A stretch of 64,000 bases of DNA from Nocardia vinacea NBRC 16497 (GTDB lineage Bacteria > Actinomycetota > Actinomycetes > Mycobacteriales > Mycobacteriaceae), in assembly GCF_000308835.1 (NCBI RefSeq), contig NZ_BAGN01000088.1:62001-126000 (forward strand), given 5' to 3'. A program made the translations under genes and the position numbers. The notes below the pieces were generated by a model, which saw nothing but the letters and a program-made list of their open reading frames with translations, did no database searches and had not been told where the DNA came from. Shown in pieces: positions 47,841 to 55,410 of this stretch (positions within the stretch are counted from its first letter, which is position 1; every line of letters starts with the position of its first letter).

Positions 47841-48145
47841 GCAGCCTTCCGTCGAAATACGCCCGGCAGGACTGGTTCGGCCCTGAAGCGTTCATCGCCG
47901 TGGTCATCGGCATGGTCTCCATTTCGTTGCCCTACACGGGACTAGTCCCCCGCGACGCAATCTGGTTCATAACCGGACCACCCATCGCTGGCGGCCTCCT
48001 CATCGCCATCAGCGCCGCTGGACTTCCACTCAGCGACGGCACCCGCCGAGCAGGCGTCGGACTACTAGCCGCATTCGCTGGATTCCTGTTGTGCATCATC
48101 GGATTTCTCATCGGTCTCGCAATCGGGGCAGTCTTCGCAGGGTGA
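47837..48145 (+). CDS. small three-span membrane protein
   Basis: 102 aa. Hydrophobic spans lie at about 18-40, 43-62 and 75-100 (FIAVVIGMVSISLPYTGLVP, AIWFITGPPIAGGLLIAISA, GLLAAFAGFLLCIIGFLIGL). The ATG at 47837 overlaps the previous stop (ATGA). It is similar in plan to the preceding gene but not clearly its copy. Function unknown. Confidence 0.6.
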   Translation: MSSLPSKYARQDWFGPEAFIAVVIGMVSISLPYTGLVPRDAIWFITGPPIAGGLLIAISAAGLPLSDGTRRAGVGLLAAFAGFLLCIIGFLIGLAIGAVFAG

Positions 48146-48184
48146 CGACCGTGTCCAGCGCATACCGTAGATGCTAGGAGTTGA

Positions 48185-48481
48185 ATGGGAATCGACATAA
48201 TTCTTCAAAATCAAATCCATGAACGGATCGAGCTGATTTACGGGGACGCCTGGGGCACATTCGCCAAGCTTGTCGATCGTGCCTCGGTCGGCTCGATGCT
48301 GTGGCAAATTCACGAGCACGCTGACACGATGTACAACATGGCCCAACTCTCTCTCTTTCTGGATGAACTCGCGGATCTGTCGCCGAACAATGACGAAGAG
48401 GGGGAGCTACTCTCGGTCTTGCGCGACGCTGCCGAGACTGCTATCCGCAGGCATGGGTATCTCTGGTTCAGTGGGGACTGA
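48185..48481 (+). CDS. hypothetical cytosolic protein, possible immunity protein
   Basis: 98 aa, acidic and helical: QNQIHERIELIYGDAW, HEHADTMYNMAQLSLFLDEL, RDAAETAIRRHGYLW. Short acidic helical proteins following effector genes are often immunity proteins. The base composition drops in GC from here to about 50.7 kb, a sign of transfer. Not recognised as a family. Confidence 0.5.
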   Translation: MGIDIILQNQIHERIELIYGDAWGTFAKLVDRASVGSMLWQIHEHADTMYNMAQLSLFLDELADLSPNNDEEGELLSVLRDAAETAIRRHGYLWFSGD

Positions 48482-49040
48482 AGTCGCAAGGTTTTCCGCC
48501 ATTGCAGATGAGAATACGACGCGAGATCAAAGAGGACGCGAGATCAAAGAGTATGAAGACAGGTGGATACTGCAACCGTTGCGCGGAAGCCGCATTCTCC
48601 ATACCGAATGGCGTCCGAATGATATCGAATTCTCACTCGACTCACCGTTCGGGCTCATCGTCGACTATACCGCCGAACTGTCGCCACGATCTCTAGCTAA
48701 GACAGATCCGGATCGCCACCCGATTACATACTGGTCCAAAACCGATATCGAGCGAATGCTCTCCACTCCGATCATGTCAGCAGTATTCTTCAAGACCGGT
48801 GACATAAGAATCTCTTTCCGCAATGGATGGATACTATTCATATCAGCCGGGACAGTTGAGCCGTCAAAACTGATCACAAACGACGGCCTGCTCTGGAATG
48901 GCTCAGAAATCGCCAATCAGATGGATTACCCCGTTGTAGCAATCGATCCCTGGACCGGAAACAGAATTGAGGCTCCGCCATGGCCATCTCGGCCAGCCGA
49001 CCTCGAAATAAACTACGACTCAGAAGATATCAACGATTGA
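48453..49040 (+). CDS. DUF6188-like immunity-type protein, 5' end altered by tandem duplication
   Basis: 195 aa from the ATG at 48453, overlapping the previous gene by 29 bases. The body (YEDRWILQPLRGSRILHTEW, FGLIVDYTAEL, GWILFISAGTVEPSKLI, VVAIDPWTGNRIEAPPWPS) resembles DUF6188-type proteins found beside polymorphic-toxin and ESX effectors. A perfect 17-bp tandem repeat (48518-48551) lies near the 5' end. With a single copy, the natural start would be ATG 48508 giving MRIRREIKEYEDRW. The duplication shifts that frame, and only the upstream start keeps the protein open. So the gene may be damaged or re-started. Confidence 0.5.
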   Translation: MGISGSVGTEVARFSAIADENTTRDQRGREIKEYEDRWILQPLRGSRILHTEWRPNDIEFSLDSPFGLIVDYTAELSPRSLAKTDPDRHPITYWSKTDIERMLSTPIMSAVFFKTGDIRISFRNGWILFISAGTVEPSKLITNDGLLWNGSEIANQMDYPVVAIDPWTGNRIEAPPWPSRPADLEINYDSEDIND

Positions 49041-49370
49041 CCCGGCCCTCAGTCGCCGACCGATAGTTCTCCGGCGCCACTACGGTAGATGCTGACGACA
49101 AATATATCTACGGTCCGGGGTGTAATCCGAATCCTCATCCCTATCGAGCAATGGCGGAAGACTATTATGGAGCTAATCCCGGCGCGACGACCAAGGAAGT
49201 AGGGTAATGAATTCTGGTGACTATTTACCAGCGGATGAATATACCTCAAAATAGCTTTGGCCTGTTCGATATCGGCGGGAAGTTCACGAGGCACGCGGGC
49301 ATCGGCGCGCGGATATTCGCTGATGTCATCGCTTACGGCAACTCAGGTCAGGATGAAAAATAATCAATAT
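49041..49370 (+). pseudogene. orphan effector-tail fragments
   Basis: From about 49067 one plus frame reads DADDKYIYGPGCNPNPHPYR then AMAEDYYGANPGATTKEVG and stops at 49207. A second frame from ATG 49235 reads MNIPQNSFGLFDIGGKFTRH then AGIGARIFADVIAYGNSGQD to 49363. Neither has a convincing ribosome-binding site. The composition looks like C-terminal ends of polymorphic or ESX effectors left over from module exchange. Low certainty. Confidence 0.3.
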
Positions 49371-50654
49371 TCAGGAAGGTAACGTGGAACTTGACACCAC
49401 TATCTGTTCTGCAATGAATCGAATCAATGTCACCTCTCGTATCAACTGTTTATCGTGCGAGAACGGGACGAACTTCGCCTTTGACCCATCTTTACTGTGA
49501 ACTAGAGCGTTCCTAGTCTTGTATATTCTCCTAGCTAGAGCGGCAAATACGGTCGAGGAGTCGGGTCCAGCGAGGTCAACGAAGTCTCCTTCGCAGAAAT
49601 CCACTTTATTATCCGCATAGTATCGAACAAGTCCACTTTCAAACTCGTCAAGGTCAGACATTAGCGTCCCCAAATCTAGGTAACGCTCCAGCGTGAGCTT
49701 CAATGCGACCTCCTCGTTGATAACAAGCTCTTCTTTTCGAAGCTGTACCGCTCTCGTTACAGTGCGAATTACACGTCGCATGTCTGCTGTACGCTTATAA
49801 GAGAAATTGGGACCAGTAATCTGAGCCTGTAGTTTCGCAACCAAATCCTCCTCGAAAACAGATTCAAACCAGTGCTCGGCAACATGGTAGTAGGATATAT
49901 ACTCAAGCATCGGGCTTTCAACCGAAACTCCGAGTTGATAGTGATAAACCAAGTCTGGAACATAGTATCGGCGTGGCGCATCCAAGTCGCTAATAGTGGA
50001 CCGACGCAAGCGGGAAATTCGTGACGGACGTATAAGCTCTTCGACGTACCGCTCCTGGGTTATTGCCACATCGAGGTTGTATCCAAGCTGAAAAAAGAAT
50101 GCATCGGCATAACGCTGCCATCTATCGGATGGTGTTGCTGACTTTGCCTCCAGTCTTAGTGTCATAATCTGCAGATACCGCCCAAGTACTTCCAAAATGT
50201 CAGTCGGCGGATTCTCCAGTCGGTTAAGCCGATTCGTAAACATATGCAATGGGGGAGCCGAAATTCGAAGGTTTCGGAGGTTGGCGCCTTCTGGAATATT
50301 TAGTAACAAAAATATGAGGTATGCGTCGCTTGCCAGGCCAACTGTATACGATATCCCTTGTTGATCATCGGAGACAGTCAAGGCCTCCCGTCCGGGTCGA
50401 AGCAAGTGTCGCGTATTAATCGAGCTATCTCGCCTAAGAAGAACTTCGAAACTCTTTCCAAGGACTACAGCAGTCTCGTCAATCTTCTTGTAGGATTGTA
50501 CATGTGCAAGCGTTTCAGTCAGTCGTTCATGGCTGAGATTTAGCAGAGGTTCATACCGGTCGATGCCGAAGTCGTAGCCTCCGTCAACAGCGCGCGGCGG
50601 TGTGCGGAATATTTCTCCGATCATCTGCGCGACGCGGTCATGCGATATGGCCAT
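49371..50654 (-). CDS. AT-rich HEPN-motif protein, candidate defence effector
   Basis: 427 aa. The C-terminal part has IYKTRNALVHS with Arg381 and His386, the Rx4-6H signature of HEPN RNases; a helical region around residues 240-370 fits the HEPN fold. The N-terminal half is unrecognised (FGIDRYEPLLNLSHERLTET). GC content is clearly lower than in neighbours, suggesting recent acquisition. It lies on the same strand 131 bp downstream of the DrmMI-like methylase, so it could be carried in or added to that operon. An RNA-cleaving abortive effector is inferred, not shown. The ATG at 50654 has GAGG five to six bases upstream. Confidence 0.6.
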   Translation of the reverse strand: MAISHDRVAQMIGEIFRTPPRAVDGGYDFGIDRYEPLLNLSHERLTETLAHVQSYKKIDETAVVLGKSFEVLLRRDSSINTRHLLRPGREALTVSDDQQGISYTVGLASDAYLIFLLLNIPEGANLRNLRISAPPLHMFTNRLNRLENPPTDILEVLGRYLQIMTLRLEAKSATPSDRWQRYADAFFFQLGYNLDVAITQERYVEELIRPSRISRLRRSTISDLDAPRRYYVPDLVYHYQLGVSVESPMLEYISYYHVAEHWFESVFEEDLVAKLQAQITGPNFSYKRTADMRRVIRTVTRAVQLRKEELVINEEVALKLTLERYLDLGTLMSDLDEFESGLVRYYADNKVDFCEGDFVDLAGPDSSTVFAALARRIYKTRNALVHSKDGSKAKFVPFSHDKQLIREVTLIRFIAEQIVVSSSTLPS

Positions 50655-50785
50655 TAAACCTCAATCTCCTTCACGATGAAAAATTGCACGACAGCCTGGC
50701 GCTGTACGTATTCCGGGTCGCTGGAACTGATTGCGAGTAGCTCGTCAGATCGCTGGCAACCATGGCTCATGGGCCAGCTGGAACC

Positions 50786-53700
50786 TCAATCGGCTACGGT
50801 CGCTTGAGTTATTCTCGTACCGGGCGAGATAGCCGAGAAGTGCTTATGGGCGAGTTGCATGTCGCGTTCTCGGTCGACTCCGGTGAAGGGTTCTGCGTAG
50901 GTGATGCCGTCGATGGTGAAGTCGGATGGGGGGAGGGAGCCCTTTTTGCGGTATTCGGAGGCGAGTTTGGTGGGGAGTTGGCGGCCGTTGGCGTCGTAGA
51001 GGGCTTCGCGTTCGTATTTTTGGAGGACGGGGAATTGGGTGCGGTAGATGGTGAGGAGTTCGTCGGCGGTGATGTTGAGCATTACGGCGACGATGGCGTC
51101 GATTTCGATGAGGGCTTGGCGGCGGTCGGCGTCGGTGCGCAACGGTGTGCTCCAGGTCCAGTTGGGTCCGATCGCACCGCGGTCTAGATTGCCGCTGTAG
51201 GCGGTGGCGAGGCCGGGTACCCAGGAGTCCTGTAGCCAGGTGGGGTCGTAGAGCTCTGCCCAAAGGGGGGCGTACGGTTCGACCAGGCAATTGAGTCGAA
51301 GAGTGCGCAGGACCAGGGCGCTTTCTAGCGAATGACCCCGCATGTGGGGAAGTCGGCGCATCAGTCCGTGCTTCAGTTCGGTGGCGCCGCATGCCTTGAT
51401 GAGGAAGTCGGCTGGTACGGACGACCAGATTCCCGATGCGACCACCAGATCGGTTGACGTCGGGAGTTTGGCTGTCAAGACCGTTCCAACGAATGCTGGT
51501 CCAGGCGGGACTATGGCTGAGTGAAGCGTGCGGACCGTTGCGGAGTCGGCCATTCGGCGCCAGGCAAGGCGGAAGTAGGACGAGCTTGGTTCGTTGTTCC
51601 ACTTCGGGTATGCGGCTTGGTATTCGGGGAGGGGGCGGGCGGTCTGGTAGTTGGTTCTCGGGATGAAGTTGTCTGGGATCGACTGGAGGTCGATGGGGGA
51701 GTAGTCGACGTTGCTGCGCATGGTTGGGTTGCCCTGCTGGTATATCGGGCAGGCGACGGTGAGGTGGGGGCCTTGGAGGATGGTGTTGTCGAGGGTGTCC
51801 GGCACGGCGGAGCGGGATTCGAAGTAGCCGAGTTTGCGGTCACGGTCTTCTTCCCAGCCTCGCGTCCACTGGAATTCGATATCGGTGAGTCGCGGTGCGG
51901 CGGCAATCTTGTCGAGAACCGCCGCACTCGCGCGGTTCACCGGGTACAGCATGCGGGCTTCGGCGGCGGGGGTGTCGGGTTCGTCGATGAGGGTGGCCCA
52001 GCCGGCGAGGTCGGATTCGGTGATGTCGATGATGCGTTCGGGATGGGGGCGGACGTCCCATTTCCCGTCGGGGTCTTTCACGCCGGGGACGATGGTGGAG
52101 CTGTCGTTGCCTGAGCGGCGGGCGTGAAGTGAGCGGGCGGGGACGTCAGGGTGGTAGAGCGCTGAGCCCTGGAGGAAGTGGACGGTGGAGTCGCTGCCGT
52201 AGACGTGGACGCCGTATTGGCGGGTGTTGTTGATTTCGGCGAAGAGCTTGAACTCGTTGCGGAACTGCCAGTGCCGCTTGAGTCGTCGGTAGCAGGCTCG
52301 CCGCAGTCCTTGGGCGCGGGCTTCGGTGAAGTGGCTCTCGGGGTGGATCAGTGAGGTGATGCCGCGCGCGGACGATGATCGCCAGGTTCGTTCCATGAAG
52401 CAGCGGTACAGGTCGGGCTGTAGGCCGGTGAGGACTGGTCGGTCGATGCCGGAGCCGACGTGCTGGTTTTGGCCCGCCTGGGCAGCTCGTTCGTCGAGCA
52501 GCGTCGCGCGGATCGCCGGGACCGCGAGTGCCGCAATGACTTTGGCTTTCTTCTCCGTCTCGGAGGGTTTGTGCGCCAACTGCCACCACGGATCGAACTC
52601 GGCCAGAACGCCTGCTTCGTCCCAGTCCGGCCGCACCCACGGCGGATTACCCAACTGCAAGTCGAACCCGCCTCGCGCGAAGACCGGTGCGAAATCAAGC
52701 TCCCAATGGTGGAACCCCTGCGCTTGAGCGATCCTGGAAGCGACTGTCAGCCAAGGGAATTCGGAGATAGCCGCATCGACAGGTCTGACCTGTGCGAATA
52801 CTCGATCGTTGTCTTCGGCGACGTCGAGTTCGAACCAACCCATGTCCGAAGCGAAGCTGGTCTGTCCGTACTTCTCGAACTTCCCCGCCTTTGCGGTTGT
52901 GCCGAGAACGGCCTCGAGGCCCCCGACCCATTGATCCCAGTCCGGTGCTGCGATATCGCCGGTCACTGGCCACGACCACAGTGCACACCACGCGTCCATT
53001 ACTCGCCGCAGTCGCTGGTAGGAGCCGTCCTCGTCGTTGAGGACCTTTTCGATCTGTTCGCGCGAGACCGCGGGGACATGGTCGACAGGATCGCTGCGCC
53101 ACAAGTGGAGATCACGCCGGATTTCGGATTCCGCGATGGTGAGGCGACGCAGCGTGAACTCCCACAGGGTTTCCACACGCTGAGCCAGGGAGGCAAGGCG
53201 TTTGGTGATCTCCCTGGAGGGAGACTTGCGGATCTCGTTGCGCCACAACCGGAGTTCTTCGCGTTGTTCCGGGGCGTAGGTTTTGGCTTCGGCGGTGTCT
53301 ACCACTGCTCCCCAGCCTTCGGCGGGGAGGAGGAAGTGGTGTATTCCGGCGCCGATTTCGGAGCCGAGGGGGATGTCCTTCGGCACGGTCTTGAGCCAAG
53401 CCTTTTTGGTCAGCTCGCTGGGCGCGTACACCGCTCGTCGCGCACCGATCAGTGAGTTGCCCCGTCGCAGGTGGAGCCCGAACCATGGTGCTTGCAGCCC
53501 GGCGACCATGGTGTCCAGCCACAGGGAGATTTCAGCCAGCTCGACGGCAGTCGCATTGAGGTCGACCCCGTACACCTGGTGAAGGGCGATGTGCGCCTTC
53601 ACCTTCTGCAATTCGACCGTGTATTGGTCAGCATCGATCAGCTCGCCCAGATCCTCCTGCTTGCGCTTGAGGTATTCGGCGGCGAGCTGACGAACAGCTT

Positions 53701-55408
53701 CGATGGCGAACGCGCCGGAGCCGAGGGCGGGCTCGCAGATGGTGAGGGAGAGGATTTCCTCGGGGGTGGTGCGGTGCCCGTCTTGGTCTAGGAGTTCTTC
53801 GAGGGCTTGGGAGACAACGAACTTCGTCAGAACTTCTGGCGTGTAGTAGGACGCGGACTGCTGGCGTTCGCGGCCCGCGAGGCGGAAGACGAAGGTGCCC
53901 TTGTAGTGGATCACCGGCTTGTTTTCGTGGGTGACGGGGTCCTCGGCACACACGAAATCAGAGGGGGACAGGTGGTCGGCGCGGTCGACCGGAACCACCC
54001 AGGACCCCTTCTCCGGGTTGCCTTCCTTGGCGACCTCGTAGAGGTCTTCCTCGGCGAAGAAGCCGGTGTAGGACATCAGGCCCTCGTAGACCGCGCCCAG
54101 CTGGTTGATGCCCAGTTCGGCGTAGCTGATGAAGCCGCGGTCGGCGCCCTTGCGGGACTTGCTCTCCTTGGTGAGCAGCAGGTGGGCCAGCACCTGTTGG
54201 GTGGCTTCATTGCCGAGCTTGACGTCGTCGATGAGTTTGGTTGCTTCGGTGGAGAAGAGGTCTGCGCGTAGACGGTTGAACACGAGGCCCGGGGCGGGAT
54301 CATCGGCCACGTTCTCGCGCACAGCCGGGGTGTGACCCCCTTCAACGAGGTCGAACAAGCGCTTCAAAGATTCGTACAGATGTGTGCCCGTGCGGGCGTG
54401 GTTGGAAACTAGTTCGATGAGGGTGAGTTCGCGGAGGCGGTCGAGGCCGTAGCCCTCCTCGTATTCGGCGACGCCGGTGGGGAGGACCTGCATTTCCGGT
54501 GATGCTTCGGCGTACAGCAGGAACAGAATTCGGTACAGGAAGCGCAAGGAGTGCTTGGCGAGCTCGTTGCCGTCGATGCCGTCCATGGTCTTGCCACCGG
54601 CGCGGCGGCGGCGCACGACCTCGTTGGCGATGATTTCGATGGACAGGCGGATGCCTTCACGCAGGTCTTTGGAGACGCCGACGGTGTGCTTCACCGAGTC
54701 TTCGAGGACGCCGGTCCACCAGATGTTGCCGTCGGCATCCGGCTCGAGGGCCTGATGGCCGAAGATGGCTGCGGCGCGGTCGATTTCGCCGCCACGCGCG
54801 TCGTGGCGGCGTTCGACGACTACCAGCAGGTCCACGGCGAGGTAGCGGCCTTCGGCCCAGCGTTCGGCTTCGGCGAGCAGGAGCCAGCGGCCGGCTTGGA
54901 CGACGACGAAGGTCGGTGGGGTGTCGGAGCGGAAGGCGGCAGAGACTGCTTTGGAGGCCGATTCGAGAGGCTTGTTGTCTTCGACGGCTGGGGTGATCAG
55001 GGTGCCGGTGCCGAGGAAGTCTTCGATCGACTCGACTGGGTTGGCTTGCAGGAAAAGCACATTCGGGGTGCCTGCGAGTTGAGCGTCGGGGATGGCGAGT
55101 TCGGAGCCGGCGCGTTCGGCGGTGAAGGGGGTCGTTTCGCCGTCGAAACCGAAGGCGGCGCGGACGGCGGCGTGCACCTTGTGGGCGGCCTCGGGGTTCT
55201 CGGCGAGGGCACCCAGCGCGGTGTGTAGGTCACCGGCTGCGGACAACAGGGAGCTGCGGACGGTTTTCCGACCCTCCTTGGCCTCGGCGTCCCACGCCTT
55301 ACGCAGCTCCATCACCTTGCCGTGGAACGACTCCTTCACCGAATCGGTGGTGAAGTAGTGTTCGCTGATCCAATCCTCGCCGACGACGATGGAATCGAAA
55401 GAGGCCAC
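50786..55408 (-). CDS. large N6-adenine DNA methylase, Eco57I/DrmMI-like
   Basis: 1540 aa. The SAM motif is ICEPALGSGAF (about 560-568), preceded by RQQSASYYTPEVLTKFVV (region X). HQVYGVDLNATAVELAEISLW gives the acidic motif II. The catalytic motif is NPPW (GNPPWVRPDWD, about 922-925), and TRD-like sequences follow to the end. The size and the pairing with a SNF2 helicase are those of DISARM drmMI. It would methylate adenine to mark self DNA. The GTG at 55408 was chosen: it starts two bases after the helicase stop with AAAGGA upstream, so the two are coupled. No separate endonuclease domain was recognised. Confidence 0.85.
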   Translation of the reverse strand: MASFDSIVVGEDWISEHYFTTDSVKESFHGKVMELRKAWDAEAKEGRKTVRSSLLSAAGDLHTALGALAENPEAAHKVHAAVRAAFGFDGETTPFTAERAGSELAIPDAQLAGTPNVLFLQANPVESIEDFLGTGTLITPAVEDNKPLESASKAVSAAFRSDTPPTFVVVQAGRWLLLAEAERWAEGRYLAVDLLVVVERRHDARGGEIDRAAAIFGHQALEPDADGNIWWTGVLEDSVKHTVGVSKDLREGIRLSIEIIANEVVRRRRAGGKTMDGIDGNELAKHSLRFLYRILFLLYAEASPEMQVLPTGVAEYEEGYGLDRLRELTLIELVSNHARTGTHLYESLKRLFDLVEGGHTPAVRENVADDPAPGLVFNRLRADLFSTEATKLIDDVKLGNEATQQVLAHLLLTKESKSRKGADRGFISYAELGINQLGAVYEGLMSYTGFFAEEDLYEVAKEGNPEKGSWVVPVDRADHLSPSDFVCAEDPVTHENKPVIHYKGTFVFRLAGRERQQSASYYTPEVLTKFVVSQALEELLDQDGHRTTPEEILSLTICEPALGSGAFAIEAVRQLAAEYLKRKQEDLGELIDADQYTVELQKVKAHIALHQVYGVDLNATAVELAEISLWLDTMVAGLQAPWFGLHLRRGNSLIGARRAVYAPSELTKKAWLKTVPKDIPLGSEIGAGIHHFLLPAEGWGAVVDTAEAKTYAPEQREELRLWRNEIRKSPSREITKRLASLAQRVETLWEFTLRRLTIAESEIRRDLHLWRSDPVDHVPAVSREQIEKVLNDEDGSYQRLRRVMDAWCALWSWPVTGDIAAPDWDQWVGGLEAVLGTTAKAGKFEKYGQTSFASDMGWFELDVAEDNDRVFAQVRPVDAAISEFPWLTVASRIAQAQGFHHWELDFAPVFARGGFDLQLGNPPWVRPDWDEAGVLAEFDPWWQLAHKPSETEKKAKVIAALAVPAIRATLLDERAAQAGQNQHVGSGIDRPVLTGLQPDLYRCFMERTWRSSSARGITSLIHPESHFTEARAQGLRRACYRRLKRHWQFRNEFKLFAEINNTRQYGVHVYGSDSTVHFLQGSALYHPDVPARSLHARRSGNDSSTIVPGVKDPDGKWDVRPHPERIIDITESDLAGWATLIDEPDTPAAEARMLYPVNRASAAVLDKIAAAPRLTDIEFQWTRGWEEDRDRKLGYFESRSAVPDTLDNTILQGPHLTVACPIYQQGNPTMRSNVDYSPIDLQSIPDNFIPRTNYQTARPLPEYQAAYPKWNNEPSSSYFRLAWRRMADSATVRTLHSAIVPPGPAFVGTVLTAKLPTSTDLVVASGIWSSVPADFLIKACGATELKHGLMRRLPHMRGHSLESALVLRTLRLNCLVEPYAPLWAELYDPTWLQDSWVPGLATAYSGNLDRGAIGPNWTWSTPLRTDADRRQALIEIDAIVAVMLNITADELLTIYRTQFPVLQKYEREALYDANGRQLPTKLASEYRKKGSLPPSDFTIDGITYAEPFTGVDRERDMQLAHKHFSAISPGTRITQATVAD

Positions 55409-55410
55409 GG

